A DNA stretch of 64,000 nucleotides from a candidate division LCP-89 bacterium (GCA_025774555.1 JALGVT010000025.1:1-64000); one strand, 5' to 3'. Shown: positions 15,963 through 26,700, numbered from the stretch's first letter. Numbers and translations are program-made. The notes: generated by a model not told the origin, from the letters alone.

Positions 15963-18653
15963 ATGACCAAATCTAATCCGAAAATACCATTCATCCCTTC
16001 TGCCGAGGTGCGCAGACAATTCATCTCTTTCTTTGAAGAGAGAGGGCATACCTTCGTGCCCTCGTCGTCAGTCGTCCCTTTAAAAGATCCGACGCTGATC
16101 TTCACCAATGCAGGAATGAACCAGTTCAAGGATATTTTCTTAGGGCAGGGCACGCGCGCCTACAACCGGGCTGTCAATTCGCAGAAGTGCATACGCGTTT
16201 CGGGGAAACATAACGACCTTGAAGAGGTCGGGCGGGACGGCATTCACCACACCTTCTTTGAGATGCTGGGCAACTGGTCGTTCGGAGATTACTACAAGCA
16301 GGACGCTATCCGCTGGGCATGGGAACTGATCACTGAAATCTGGAAGCTGCCTAAGGATAAACTCTACGCCACGATCTACCTGACCGACGATGAAGCCGAT
16401 GACGTCTGGAGATCGGAAACGGACGTCAATCCGGATCATATCAGCCGCCACGATAAAGACAACTTCTGGGAGATGGGCGATACGGGTCCCTGCGGTCCCT
16501 GCAGCGAAATACACATCGACCTGGGACCGGGAATCTGTCCGATAGAGGGTCAACCCGATCATAAATGCGAAATAAACGCTCCGGGCTGCGGCAGATTTAT
16601 CGAACTCTGGAATCTGGTCTTTATCCAGTCCAACCGGGACAATGAGGGGGAATTGCACGACCTTCCCGCCAAACATGTCGATACCGGCGCGGGCTTGGAG
16701 AGACTCTGTGCAGTTTTGCAGGGAGTGCCCACCAATTATGAGACCGACCTTTTCCGTCCCCTGATCGACCGTATAGCAGAAATCACCGGCACGCCGTACG
16801 ATTCCGGTGAGGCAGGCGTGGGACACCGGGTCATCGCAGACCATCTCCGGTCGATCTCGTTTGCCATCGCTGACGGCGCTATGCCTTCCAATGATGGCAG
16901 AGGCTACGTTCTCAGGAGAATTTTAAGACGGGCGGCGCGTTTCGGAAGAACTATCGGCATCCACAGACCGTTCATCTATCGCCTGGTCGATGATTTAGGA
17001 AAAGTGATGGGGGACGCTTTCCCGGAGATCAAGGAACGCGAAGAACACATCAGCGGCGTGATCCGTGGTGAAGAGGAAAGCTTCGGACGCACACTGGATC
17101 GCGGCATCGAACTGTTCGCTGAACTGATTGAAAAGCTGAAAAGCAAGGGTGATAACGTCATCCCCGGCAATGAAGCTTTCAAGCTGTACGACACCTTCGG
17201 ATTTCCCTTAGATCTGACGCAGTTGATGGCTCAGGAGCAGGGTTTTACGGTGAACCTTGCCGGGTTCGAACACGAAATGACGGTACAACGGGATCGTGCC
17301 AGAAACGCCGGTAAATTCTCTTCGGTTGACATACAGTTTGAAGCATCCGCGCTGATCCGTATCGGCGATGATTATTCCTGTAAGTTCCTGGGCTATACAG
17401 ATGCGGTAATCTCCGATGCTCATATCACCGGCTACCAGCTGGAAGGCGATAGAGTCCGCCTCATCCTCAACCGTACACCGTACTATGCGGAATCTGGCGG
17501 TCAGGTGGGTGACACGGGCGTGATCAAGACCGACAGGTGGACGGTGGAAGTACAGGACACGCAGAAAATCGGTGAAGACGTCGCTCATATCGGGCAGTTT
17601 ACAGAAGGCTTGGAACACTTTAAAGAGGATGCTGAAGCAGGTTTCACCAATCCGGTTACAGCCGAAATCGACCGGGAACGCCGGCTGAAGATCGCTCGCA
17701 ACCACACTGCCACGCATCTGATTCAGATGGCGCTGCGTAATGTGCTGGGCAAGCATGTCAATCAGTCCGGATCGCTGGTGCATCCCGATTACCTGCGGTT
17801 CGATTATACGCACTTTGAGAAACCTTCGCAGGAACAGATCGACGCAGCCGAAAATATCGTCAATGAAGTGATCGCACAATCACTGCCGGTAAAGTACGAG
17901 AACACCACCTTTGCAGAAGCCAAGGCTAAAGGCGCGACTGCCCTCTTCGGTGAAAAATACGGCGATGAAGTCAGACTTGTCACTGTATCCGACATTTCTG
18001 CCGAACTTTGCGGAGGAACGCACGTAACCTCCAGTGATCAGCTGCTGGCATTTCATATCGTTTCGGAATCCGCCGCTGCCGCCGGCATTCGCCGCATCGA
18101 AGCGTGGACGGGAGACAGAGCAGTAAAGGCTCTGTTAGACAACAAACGCATGCTGAGAGACTTGCAGGACGTCCTTTCCGCCCGCGGCGGCAACGTTCTC
18201 GAGAAGGTCGAAAAACTGGTCGATGAACATAAAGCGCTGCTGAAGGAAGTGGAGCGCCTCAAGGAAGCATCTGCCGGCGATGAAACCGAAGAGATGATTA
18301 ACAATGCCATCGAAGTTGATGGCGTGCGCCTGGTGACCGCCCTTTTCGATGACCGCACTATGGATGACCTGAAAACCTTAGGCGACGCGCTGCGTGAAAA
18401 GAGAACCAACCTCGTCGCTGTCCTCGGCTCTTCGTTGGATAACAGAGCTTCCATCGCCGTTGTTGTTACTGACGACTTGATCAAAGCTAAAAACCTATCA
18501 GCCGGCAAGTTGGTAAAAGATATCGGTAAGATAGCTGGAGGTGGTGGCGGAGGGCGTAATCATCTCGGCACTGCCGGAGCTAAATCAGCGGATAAGCTCG
18601 AAGAAGCTATTAAAGGAGCTGCGAAAATATTGGGAAAACTCCTTAATAAATAA
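15963..18653 (+). CDS. alaS: Alanyl-tRNA synthetase
   Basis: 896 aa. Charges tRNA-Ala. The class II catalytic core begins RRQFISFFEERGHTFVPSSSVVPLKDPTLIFTNAGMNQFKD (motif 1) and continues with motif 2 near GKHNDLEEVGRDGIHHTFFEMLGNWSFGDYY. The editing domain has the zinc motifs HTATHL (about residue 580) and CGGTH (about 683). The C-terminal DHHA1 domain ends in a glycine-rich GGGGGGRNHLGTAGAK. The start is taken at ATG 15963 because the family N-terminus begins there; the eight codons upstream belong to the IS remnant. Confidence 0.96.
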   Translation: MTKSNPKIPFIPSAEVRRQFISFFEERGHTFVPSSSVVPLKDPTLIFTNAGMNQFKDIFLGQGTRAYNRAVNSQKCIRVSGKHNDLEEVGRDGIHHTFFEMLGNWSFGDYYKQDAIRWAWELITEIWKLPKDKLYATIYLTDDEADDVWRSETDVNPDHISRHDKDNFWEMGDTGPCGPCSEIHIDLGPGICPIEGQPDHKCEINAPGCGRFIELWNLVFIQSNRDNEGELHDLPAKHVDTGAGLERLCAVLQGVPTNYETDLFRPLIDRIAEITGTPYDSGEAGVGHRVIADHLRSISFAIADGAMPSNDGRGYVLRRILRRAARFGRTIGIHRPFIYRLVDDLGKVMGDAFPEIKEREEHISGVIRGEEESFGRTLDRGIELFAELIEKLKSKGDNVIPGNEAFKLYDTFGFPLDLTQLMAQEQGFTVNLAGFEHEMTVQRDRARNAGKFSSVDIQFEASALIRIGDDYSCKFLGYTDAVISDAHITGYQLEGDRVRLILNRTPYYAESGGQVGDTGVIKTDRWTVEVQDTQKIGEDVAHIGQFTEGLEHFKEDAEAGFTNPVTAEIDRERRLKIARNHTATHLIQMALRNVLGKHVNQSGSLVHPDYLRFDYTHFEKPSQEQIDAAENIVNEVIAQSLPVKYENTTFAEAKAKGATALFGEKYGDEVRLVTVSDISAELCGGTHVTSSDQLLAFHIVSESAAAAGIRRIEAWTGDRAVKALLDNKRMLRDLQDVLSARGGNVLEKVEKLVDEHKALLKEVERLKEASAGDETEEMINNAIEVDGVRLVTALFDDRTMDDLKTLGDALREKRTNLVAVLGSSLDNRASIAVVVTDDLIKAKNLSAGKLVKDIGKIAGGGGGGRNHLGTAGAKSADKLEEAIKGAAKILGKLLNK

Positions 18654-18687
18654 TTGGTTATCAATTAGAGAAAACTGCTTACCACCT

Positions 18688-19452
18688 ATGAAAACCCGCT
18701 ACCTGCGTTACTCACTGCTGACAGTGATACTTGGACTTGTAATTTACCAGGCTTTAGGATACGGCAGCCGTTCCTTTGAAGCATTCTGCCCCTTCGGCGG
18801 TATGGAAAGTCTCTGGGGATTGTTCAGAGAGGGGCAATTCACCTGCGCCCTCGGACCGTTGAACCTGTCCATGCTGGTCGGCGTTCTGATCCTGGCATTG
18901 ATTGCCAAGAAAGCCTTCTGTGGCTGGGCATGTCCTATCGGATTCTTAAGCGAACTGCTCGGAAAATTTGGCGGAATAGTCTGGAATAAAAGACCGGTGA
19001 TCAACCCGAAGGTGAACGGCTGGTTGAAGCTGCTGCGCTATGTGGTACTGGTTCTGGTGCTGTATTTTACCTACAATATCGGTGATCTGATCTTCCGCGG
19101 ATTCGATCCCTTCTATGTCATATTTTCCGGTTTTGGACACGAGACGCTGGGCTGGATCACCTGGCTGACAATGGCGGTTCTAATCATCGGATCATTCTTC
19201 ATCCCTATGTTTTTCTGCCGCTACCTCTGCCCTATGGGAGCGACCTTCGATCCGGTCAGTCGTATCGGCTTAATCAAGATCGTCAGGAATGAGAAACTCT
19301 GCACGGAATGCGGCGGCTGTCTGGAAGCCTGCCCGTACGATATCGATCCGCAGCAGATGATCAAAGTCAGACACCGGGATTGCACCAACTGCTTTGAATG
19401 TGTTGACGCCTGCCCGGAAGATGGAACTCTGGAGATAAAAGCGACACTATAG
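18688..19452 (+). CDS. 4Fe-4S membrane polyferredoxin (NapH/CcoG-like)
   Basis: 254 aa. Four to five membrane helices carry conserved Cys motifs FCPFGGMES, FCGWACPIG and FCRYLCPMGA, followed by a two-cluster ferredoxin domain (CTECGGCLEACPYDI and CTNCFECVDACPED). This matches the NapH/NosR/polyferredoxin type that passes electrons across the inner membrane. ATG at 18688 begins just before the first helix; a longer in-frame start lies inside alaS and is unlikely. Ten bases after the stop an HMA-like protein begins, so the two likely work together, perhaps in metal or redox handling. Confidence 0.85.
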   Translation: MKTRYLRYSLLTVILGLVIYQALGYGSRSFEAFCPFGGMESLWGLFREGQFTCALGPLNLSMLVGVLILALIAKKAFCGWACPIGFLSELLGKFGGIVWNKRPVINPKVNGWLKLLRYVVLVLVLYFTYNIGDLIFRGFDPFYVIFSGFGHETLGWITWLTMAVLIIGSFFIPMFFCRYLCPMGATFDPVSRIGLIKIVRNEKLCTECGGCLEACPYDIDPQQMIKVRHRDCTNCFECVDACPEDGTLEIKATL

Positions 19453-19461
19453 GAAAAAGAG

Positions 19462-19824
19462 ATGAGAATACCGAAATATATCATACCCCTGCTGGTTATC
19501 GGCTTGCTCTACGGCGGCTACGTTATGCGTTTCGCATTCCTGAAGCCGACCACTGAATTTTCGTTTAACGCGGAAGGTTCGGCTAAGTTGGAATGTATCG
19601 TGGAAGGTTTAAAATGCAAAGGAACGGCGAATTTCTTCACTAAGCTCTACGAGGGGCGTCAGGGGATAGCCTCAATCGTAACTTTCGCTTCGGAACATCA
19701 GGCTGTCTTCACCTATAACCCGGAAGTCATCTCTCCGGAAAAGATCAGAGAGATTATGGAAGCGGATATCCCACTGCGAGACGGCACTAAACGGCAGGTG
19801 TTCAGGTGTGTTAATATGGAATAA
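19462..19824 (+). CDS. Membrane-anchored HMA-like domain protein
   Basis: 120 aa. One N-terminal membrane helix (about residues 7-26) anchors a soluble domain. In that domain GLKCKGTANFFTKLYEGRQGIASIVTFASEHQAVFTYNPEVISPEKIREIMEA follows the beta-alpha-beta pattern of heavy-metal-associated domains. The usual CxxC is reduced to a single Cys (GLKCKG), with another Cys four residues before the Gly and one at the C-terminus. A metal or heme delivery role beside the polyferredoxin is an inference. Confidence 0.6.
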   Translation: MRIPKYIIPLLVIGLLYGGYVMRFAFLKPTTEFSFNAEGSAKLECIVEGLKCKGTANFFTKLYEGRQGIASIVTFASEHQAVFTYNPEVISPEKIREIMEADIPLRDGTKRQVFRCVNME

Positions 19825-19862
19825 TCGTGCTGGCTGACGCCCTCGTCTGCCGGTCAAAAACA

Positions 19863-20804
19863 TTACCCTACCATCCCCTCTAAGAACACCCGAGCGCTCT
19901 CACCCAGCGCCTGAAGATTGTATCCGCCTTCAAGAGTAATCACCCAGCGCCCACCACAACGATCCTCCGCTATCTGCTTAAGAATCCCAGCCATTCGCCG
20001 GTAGCCTTCGCCGGTCACCCGCAGATCGGACAACGGATCGTCGACGTGAGCATCAAATCCAGCGGAGATCAATAAAATCTCGGGCTGGCGCTCCGCCACC
20101 CAGGGAACGAGCTTATCTTCAAAAGCTGCCATTATTTCTGCGTCTCCACAGCCAGCTTCTAAAGGCGCATTGAGCGTGGCGCCTTCGCCCTCGCCTTCGC
20201 CTCGTTCGTGTACCGTTCCTGTGCCCGGGTAGTGGGGAAATTGATGCGTGCTGAAGTAATTGATCTTCCCATCGGAATAAAAGGCATCCTGCGTGCCGTT
20301 GCCGTGATGCACGTCGAAATCGACTATCAGAACCGATTCTGCGCCTTTTTCATCCACCAGATACTTTGCTCCAATCGCAACGTTATTGAATACGCAGAAT
20401 CCCATCGCAGATGATTTCAGAGCATGATGACCTGGAGGTCTGACCGCGCAGAAAGCTCCCCCCCACTCCTTGTCCCAGACCATGCCGCACGATTGAATGA
20501 CCGCTCCGGCAGCCTTCGACGCCGCTTCCCAGGTTTCCGGCACTAAAATTCCTTCTAATGCAGGATAGGGTCCGCCGCCCGCCTCACAGTTCTGGCGAAT
20601 CCAATCTACGTACTTCGAACTATGTATTCGGCTGATATCTTCGGGTGAAGCTGGTTCTGGATCAACTTGTATATAACGGGGATCATCCTCAAGTTCCCGC
20701 AATGCGTTCATCACCGCATCAAGTCGTCCTGGACATTCCAGATGCCCCGCTCCAAGATCATGCTTCTTGAAGACAGGATCGTATAGGATGGCAACAGGTT
20801 TCAA
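19863..20804 (-). CDS. Histone-deacetylase-family (class II-like) amidohydrolase
   Basis: 313 aa. Zinc-dependent deacetylase of the arginase/HDAC fold, acting on acetylated amines such as polyamines or acetoin-type substrates. Motifs GHLECPGRLDAV, RPPGHHAL (H126, H127), the zinc ligands in VDFDVHHGNGTQD (D164, H166) and SAGFDAHVDDPL are intact. The start is a TTG that overlaps the stop of the upstream gene (TTGA at 20801-20804), so the two are coupled. Bacterial substrate unknown. Confidence 0.92.
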   Translation of the reverse strand: MKPVAILYDPVFKKHDLGAGHLECPGRLDAVMNALRELEDDPRYIQVDPEPASPEDISRIHSSKYVDWIRQNCEAGGGPYPALEGILVPETWEAASKAAGAVIQSCGMVWDKEWGGAFCAVRPPGHHALKSSAMGFCVFNNVAIGAKYLVDEKGAESVLIVDFDVHHGNGTQDAFYSDGKINYFSTHQFPHYPGTGTVHERGEGEGEGATLNAPLEAGCGDAEIMAAFEDKLVPWVAERQPEILLISAGFDAHVDDPLSDLRVTGEGYRRMAGILKQIAEDRCGGRWVITLEGGYNLQALGESARVFLEGMVG

Positions 20805-21649
20805 TGTTCGATACCCTCAGGTTTCACGATATCTATTTCCTTACCATCGCTCTCTAAAACGACCGTTCCCACCATGTCGGTGCGAAGCACTATCGGACAG
20901 CACATCTTTAAACGTTCCATGGTCTCCGGCGCTGGATACCCCCACTGGTTAGGTCCGACGGTAACAATAACGATTTCTGGTTGAACTGTTTTCAGGAAGT
21001 CGGCGCTGTTGCCCATTCTCGATGCGTGATGTGACGCTTTCATCACCTGGCATTTCAGTTTTTCGCCATACTGGTCTATAAGCCAATCCTCGCGTTCGCG
21101 ATAAATGTCAGCAGTCAGAAGAACCTGGACCGATCCGTGCTTAGCGAGAAGTACCATCGAATGCGGATTTGGATCTGCAGCGATGCCTTCTGTCTCTTCT
21201 TTTAGCGGACTTAACACTTCGACAGATAAATTCTCCCTCTGAAGCGGTATGTCGCCGACATCGACCACTTCCTCCAACCAGTTACCGGTATAGAGATACT
21301 CTCTGAATCTCTTCGCCGTCTCCCAATCATGTTCCATTCCCGTATGGTGGATGATTCCAACGTTGATTGAGTCCAGTATCATCGGCACACCGCCGATATG
21401 ATCATCATGAGTGTGAGTTACAAATAGATGATCTAAGCTCTCAATGCCTTGATCTCTTAGATATTCTAAAACAAGACGTCCCGCTTCAGCTCTGCCGGCA
21501 TCTATCAGTGCGATGCCTTCTCCATCCTCTTCGATCAGTATGGCGTCCCCATGCCCGACCTCAATGAAATGGAAGCGCAAGCCAGCATCAGAATTTGAGC
21601 TGAGAAAGAACATCAGGCAGAAAGCTATGGTGAAGATTGTGCGTTTCAT
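20801..21649 (-). CDS. Exported metallo-beta-lactamase-fold protein (ComEC C-domain-like)
   Basis: 282 aa. A signal peptide (KRTIFTIAFCLMFFLSSNSDA) is followed by a metallo-beta-lactamase fold: FIEVGHGDAILIEEDGEGIALIDAGRA, HTHDDHIGG metal ligands and VMKASHHASRMGNSADFL. This arrangement equals the soluble MBL domain of ComEC/Rec2, without membrane channel parts, so it is likely a periplasmic hydrolase. ATG 21649 or 21658 are both possible starts; the longer frame to 21724 lacks support. It is coupled to the deacetylase gene downstream. Confidence 0.84.
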   Translation of the reverse strand: MKRTIFTIAFCLMFFLSSNSDAGLRFHFIEVGHGDAILIEEDGEGIALIDAGRAEAGRLVLEYLRDQGIESLDHLFVTHTHDDHIGGVPMILDSINVGIIHHTGMEHDWETAKRFREYLYTGNWLEEVVDVGDIPLQRENLSVEVLSPLKEETEGIAADPNPHSMVLLAKHGSVQVLLTADIYREREDWLIDQYGEKLKCQVMKASHHASRMGNSADFLKTVQPEIVIVTVGPNQWGYPAPETMERLKMCCPIVLRTDMVGTVVLESDGKEIDIVKPEGIEH

Positions 21650-21703
21650 TGATCTCATCAATTGATTATTATATGATAACAATGCAAAGCATGTTTTCCA
21701 AGC

Positions 21704-21734
21704 AAAAAAAAGCCGCCTCAACATTGAACCGGCT
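21704..21734 (-). terminator. Terminator after the sulfatase-like gene
   Basis: On the - strand AGCCGGTTCAA pairs with TTGAGGCGGCT (one mismatch and one wobble), then eight T follow (A-run 21704-21711 on +). It lies about 64 bases past the stop at 21798. Confidence 0.75.
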
Positions 21735-21797
21735 CCCTATTCCTCTCTTTTCACTCGGCAAAAACAGAATTGTATCCTGTCTATTATTTTCTTACTG

Positions 21798-23693
21798 CTA
21801 ATTAACGTATCCCAGCGCCTTCAAATTCCTGGTCACTTCAGCATCGACTTCGAACTGAACCTCAGGCTCAACTCTGATTCGTTCAATCCACTCGCTCAAT
21901 CGAACCAGCATACTGTCGCATTTGCCGGGTAATGCACCGTGCAAATCTTCCAGCTCGTCAGGGTCCAGCTTCAGATCCAGGAGCAGCGTGTCGAAGGGAA
22001 ATTGTTTGAGGAAGAGGGGATCGTTATTCAGCATGACCTTATAGTTCTCATCGAAAAGACTGTAGCAACCGCCCTGCGGCGTGTCATCCTGATGAGTGCA
22101 GTTATTGTTCTCGCTCATAAGCCAGCGCCGTGTCTGCAGTTTGCCGCCAAACAGGTCAATCCCTTCTATGTCTTCAGGAATTGCTTCAGGTATCCCCATC
22201 AAATTCAACGTTGTCGGCAGGATATCCACATTGGATGCCAGCTCGTTCATTTTCATACAAGGGATATTATCCGGATAGCGCATTATCAAAGGGACACGTA
22301 TCGCTGAATCGAACATCATCGCAGGATGATCCTTGGTGAAATGATCGCCCAGGAATTCGCCGTGGTCCGAAGTGATTACCAGTAGAGTTTTATCCAGCAA
22401 ACCCGCTTCCCTGGCGCCTTCGCTGAACACCCCGAAATGGTGATCCATGTAGGCGATCTCGCTATCGTAGGCGGCTCTGATATATTGCAGGCTGGCATCG
22501 TTGTAGCTCTGGAAATAAGCGCTATCGTAGGTAACTATCCCGCGCGTATTGCAAAAATCCAACACTTCGGACATATTGGGGATATCGTCAAATGACAGCG
22601 ACGCAGTAAATTCTGAGAAGAACGGTTCATGAATGCTGTACTCCAGATGCGGTTCCATGACGTTGATATACAGGAACAGGTGACCACCCTTGTTTTCAAT
22701 CCATTTCAAGGTCTTGAGCGCTATCGGAAAGGTAACCTTTGAACCGCGGTCTTTATGGATGAACTGATCCCACAGCAGTGTCCATCCCGGCTGAACCCAT
22801 TCATTCAGCCAGACCCAGTTATCGCTGTCGAATCCCTGCGTCAGGTTAATGTATTTACCGGAGAAACGGTTATTCGTAAGGGCTACGCAGAAGTATCCCC
22901 GCTGGTTCAAAATTTCAGCCATCGATACGAGGTTGTCGGGCATGAATGGCTGCCCATCGTTGCCATGTTGTGACGGATATTTCCCCGTAAAAGCGCTTAT
23001 GTGTCCGGGCGGAGTCCAGTTGGAAGCGCTGAACGCGTTTTGGCAGAGCAGCCCCTCTGACGCCATCCTGTCGAAATTTGGCGAAGTGTTGAAAGGATAC
23101 CCATAACAGGAAAGATGATCGCCGCGCGTTGTATCCAGCACAATTAACGCAACGTGCGGAACTGCTCCGGAATGAGCGATGCTTCTTTCACGGACGACCG
23201 AAGCGTAGTACATGTCAGAGCAAAGACAGAAACCCATCGCCAATAATAAGAACAGTGCGCTGAGAAAAGACGACCGTATAGGGATTTTTCCAGCAGTATT
23301 TATTATCTTAAAGGTGAGATACAGAACCAGTACCCCGCACAACCACACCAATCCTGCGATGAGGTAACTCCCTGCGCTAATACCGATGCCCAGAGATTTA
23401 ATCTTCAAGATCAGTGCCGCCAGCAGAGCGCCATACCCTAAAATAGAGATGGCGGTGAAGAGGCGGAAACGTATCAGGGAATCAGCGAGCCGCCTTCTTA
23501 AGGGCGGAATCAGTCCGATGAGAAGATTTAAAAGAAATAACCCGGCGAATACTACACAAGAGTATATCAGCCAGGTTTTAATCAGGATGCCGGGACCCAT
23601 CCAGAAAGGTCCGCAGGTTACAACGATATATATGAACTCGAACGCGCAAAGAACGCTTCCAGCCAAAATGGAAGCAAACAACAGATACAACAT
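21798..23693 (-). CDS. Membrane-anchored sulfatase/alkaline-phosphatase superfamily enzyme
   Basis: 631 aa. Five hydrophobic segments occupy about residues 1-170; the catalytic domain follows with VALIVLDTTRGDHLSCYGYPFNTSPNFDRMASEG and ending motifs VITSDHGEFLGDH. The nucleophile region reads SASNWTPPGHISAFTGKYPSQHG, not the C/S-x-P-x-R of formylglycine sulfatases. A Thr nucleophile, as in LtaS or phosphoethanolamine transferases, is therefore possible, which would fit an envelope modification role. It is probably monocistronic, with a terminator downstream. Confidence 0.83.
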   Translation of the reverse strand: MLYLLFASILAGSVLCAFEFIYIVVTCGPFWMGPGILIKTWLIYSCVVFAGLFLLNLLIGLIPPLRRRLADSLIRFRLFTAISILGYGALLAALILKIKSLGIGISAGSYLIAGLVWLCGVLVLYLTFKIINTAGKIPIRSSFLSALFLLLAMGFCLCSDMYYASVVRERSIAHSGAVPHVALIVLDTTRGDHLSCYGYPFNTSPNFDRMASEGLLCQNAFSASNWTPPGHISAFTGKYPSQHGNDGQPFMPDNLVSMAEILNQRGYFCVALTNNRFSGKYINLTQGFDSDNWVWLNEWVQPGWTLLWDQFIHKDRGSKVTFPIALKTLKWIENKGGHLFLYINVMEPHLEYSIHEPFFSEFTASLSFDDIPNMSEVLDFCNTRGIVTYDSAYFQSYNDASLQYIRAAYDSEIAYMDHHFGVFSEGAREAGLLDKTLLVITSDHGEFLGDHFTKDHPAMMFDSAIRVPLIMRYPDNIPCMKMNELASNVDILPTTLNLMGIPEAIPEDIEGIDLFGGKLQTRRWLMSENNNCTHQDDTPQGGCYSLFDENYKVMLNNDPLFLKQFPFDTLLLDLKLDPDELEDLHGALPGKCDSMLVRLSEWIERIRVEPEVQFEVDAEVTRNLKALGYVN

Positions 23694-23741
23694 TACAGAA
23701 AACCTCTTACTTGGATCGATCCCCTTTATTGGGGATTCGTC

Positions 23742-26700
23742 TTATTCACCCTCTTCAGTTTGATTTTGTTCCTCGGGCAACACCGCAACTGTCAACCTGA
23801 ACGCATTCTGATCGCTGCCGCTGCCCCAGACAGTTAATCCTTTGCGATCCTGTGCCTTAACCTTCCAGAAGTACGTCGATCCTTCCTCGAGAGGTTCATC
23901 CATTGTCATACTTGTCCGTTCGAGATCACTATAAGTTCTTACATCCTGTTGGAAATATTCATCTTTCGCCAGATACAGTGTGTACCTGATCTCGTCATCT
24001 GGATCATTATCTACTGCCGTCTCCCAGGAGAATTCAAACAAAGGAGACAGCTCAACCTTTCCGTTTTCAGGATACAGCAGATTAAATTTCTGCGGAGGAT
24101 GATTGGGTATCTCCACCCTGAAAGGAATCGTACTGCTTTCTGACGTCAATCCGGTATTGTCAGTGGCAATGATCTTGCAATTGTAATCCTTATCGCCGGT
24201 CAATTCTGTCAACGTATATGAAGTGTTCCTGCCGACATTTTGAGCTTCTCTATCGCTGCCCGACCACCACACAACCTCATAACTTACCGATGAACCGTAA
24301 TCAATATCCTCCGACGTTGTCCACGACAATTCCACCGGTTCAGTCGTCAGGAAAACTGCATCTTTCAAAGGAACAATCAGCTCCGGTTCTGTCGGAGCGT
24401 CCTCTACCGTATTCACCAGAAGCAGCGCCGGTTCACTCCAACCCGATATCCCGCCCCGTATATCTTCAGCGCGCACCCGCAGACTCCATACCTGATTGTC
24501 AGAAAGCTGCAAATCTGTCAATGAATGCGCCCCGGAAAGCACTGCTCTTTCTTGCACAGTTTCAGCAGCAAATTCCGTCCCTTCAACCACTTGCAGGTTA
24601 TACTTAATAGTTTCCGGCGTATCGGACGGATCGGAATCTTCAGCCGCAGACCAACTGACGATTATCTCGGTTGTGGTCGTCGTTTCTGTGGATGGTTCCA
24701 ACAGAGTCGGCGGAGCTGGCGCTTCATTAGTGAGATCGAGCATAAATTCAGACGTCCGCGACCAGTTTGATACCGCGCCATGCTGATCTTTAGCGCGTAC
24801 CTGAACCGCGTAACGCAGGTTATCTGTCTGCGCGGCCAGACCGCCGACGTCAGATGCCGCAATGCCGCCTGAAACTTGAGCGCCATCTATATCGTTCACA
24901 ACTGCCGCGGCGATGCCCGGATTACTGACGGCGACAATCCTTAGATCGTAACTGACCTGGTCGTTTGGATCGGGGTCGATGGATGGATTCCAGGTAAACG
25001 TCTCGCCGCCCGTGACCACACCGCTGGCAACCGGCAGAGCTACCGGAACTGTCGGCGTGGTATCGATATAAAGGAGACGTTTCGTCGAGGACGAAGTGCG
25101 GAATCCAGCCAGATCCTCCGCTTCAACCCACCAGACGTACTCCGTTCGATTTTCTAGTTGATCCGATAGATGCCATGACGTTCCCGCCATCTTCCCTTCA
25201 CTGACGATACGGCTCTCATCCGAAGCGTAAGCTATCTTGATCAGATAGTTCAACGAATCCAAAGGATCGGGATCTCTGGCTGCTTCCCAGTTGAAATCGA
25301 TACCACTAAGCTGGTAAGTTGACATTCCATCTTCTGGACTTGTGAGCGAGAAGGGCAGCGGCGGATCGTTCTCCGTATTCAAAATGAAGGATTTTACCGC
25401 GCTCCAGATGGATACCGCACCGTCATCGTCGCGTGCGCGAATGCGGTAGTGCCACTGCTGATTATCAGTCAAACCGGGAACTGATACTCGAGTAACGCCC
25501 GCCATGACCTGCACCTGTCTGACGCCTTCGGTAAAGTCGTCATTCTGATCGAACTGGATGTTATAGGACAATTTCTCAGGCGAATCGCTGCGATCTACGT
25601 CCGCAGCCGCTCCCCAGGAAAAAATGGGCTGAGGATTGATAACAACTCCTCCGTCCGGCGACATAGGCATCGCCACCGGTCCCGGCGGATCGTTTTGCTT
25701 ATTGAAGAAGAAAAGCCCCGTTCCTTTAGACCATTCCGAGGTAATGCCATGGTTATCTTCCGCTCGTACGCGGAAGCGGTATTCGATATTATCTTCAAGC
25801 TGTGCATATTGTCCAAGCTGATCAAGGAGTACCTCGACTACGTCAATCGCTTCCGCCAGTATGGGACATGCAAAATCTTCTTTCGTCATCTGCAAATGAT
25901 AAGTTATGACGTCATCCGGATTAGGATCGGTGGAAGGATTCCAACTGATCACGTCTTCAGGATGAAGCTCCTCGCCTGCAAATGGTCCTGTCAGGCTTGG
26001 GATAGTAGGCGTGGTATTGACGTAAAAACTGCCGATTTCATCTGCAACAGTAATCCTGCCGCTGTTGTCTATCGCCTCGACTTTCCAGTAGTAAGTCGAA
26101 CAGTTATGCAGCAGCTTGAGAGCTTTTTCAAAGGTGCTCTCCGTTTCTATGGTCAGTGTTGTCGCTGCTGTGAAATCGGAATTTCGGCTGTAAAATACTC
26201 GGTAACGCACACTTGAGAGCGGATCAGGATCAAATGTTTCTTCCCATGAAAAGACCGGCTGTAATAGATAGACTTCAGTTCCTGTCTGCGGATCCAGCAA
26301 TCCGAAAGGCAGCGGCGGTTCCTCAACGAGGTTCACCCAGAACTGACCCGGTTCGGTCCATGTTCCTGTTTCATAGGGATCCCGCGCGCGCGCGCGCCAG
26401 TAATATTCAGCATCATCAGCGAGATCAATAGGCGCAGCCCAACGAACCTGATCCCCACTTATCACCGCTTCCTTTTCAATTGCCAGAACTCGTGTGAATT
26501 CAGGATCCTGATAAAGCTGAAGCTCATAGATTATCTCATCGTTTTCAGCGTCTGTCGATGCTGTCAGCCTGATTTCGGGACGCACTTCTCTAACTATGTC
26601 GCCGTTATCCGGCAATAATGGTTCAGGGATGGTCGGAACGCTGTTCATGTGCATCGTCAGATCCGCCCAGTCGCTCCAGCTTGCGCCGTTAAAGATACGC

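Noticed and set aside
18541-18687. N-terminal extension of the polyferredoxin inside alaS
   Set aside because: The extra 49 residues overlap the conserved end of alaS in another frame and lack membrane character; ATG 18688 fits the first helix.
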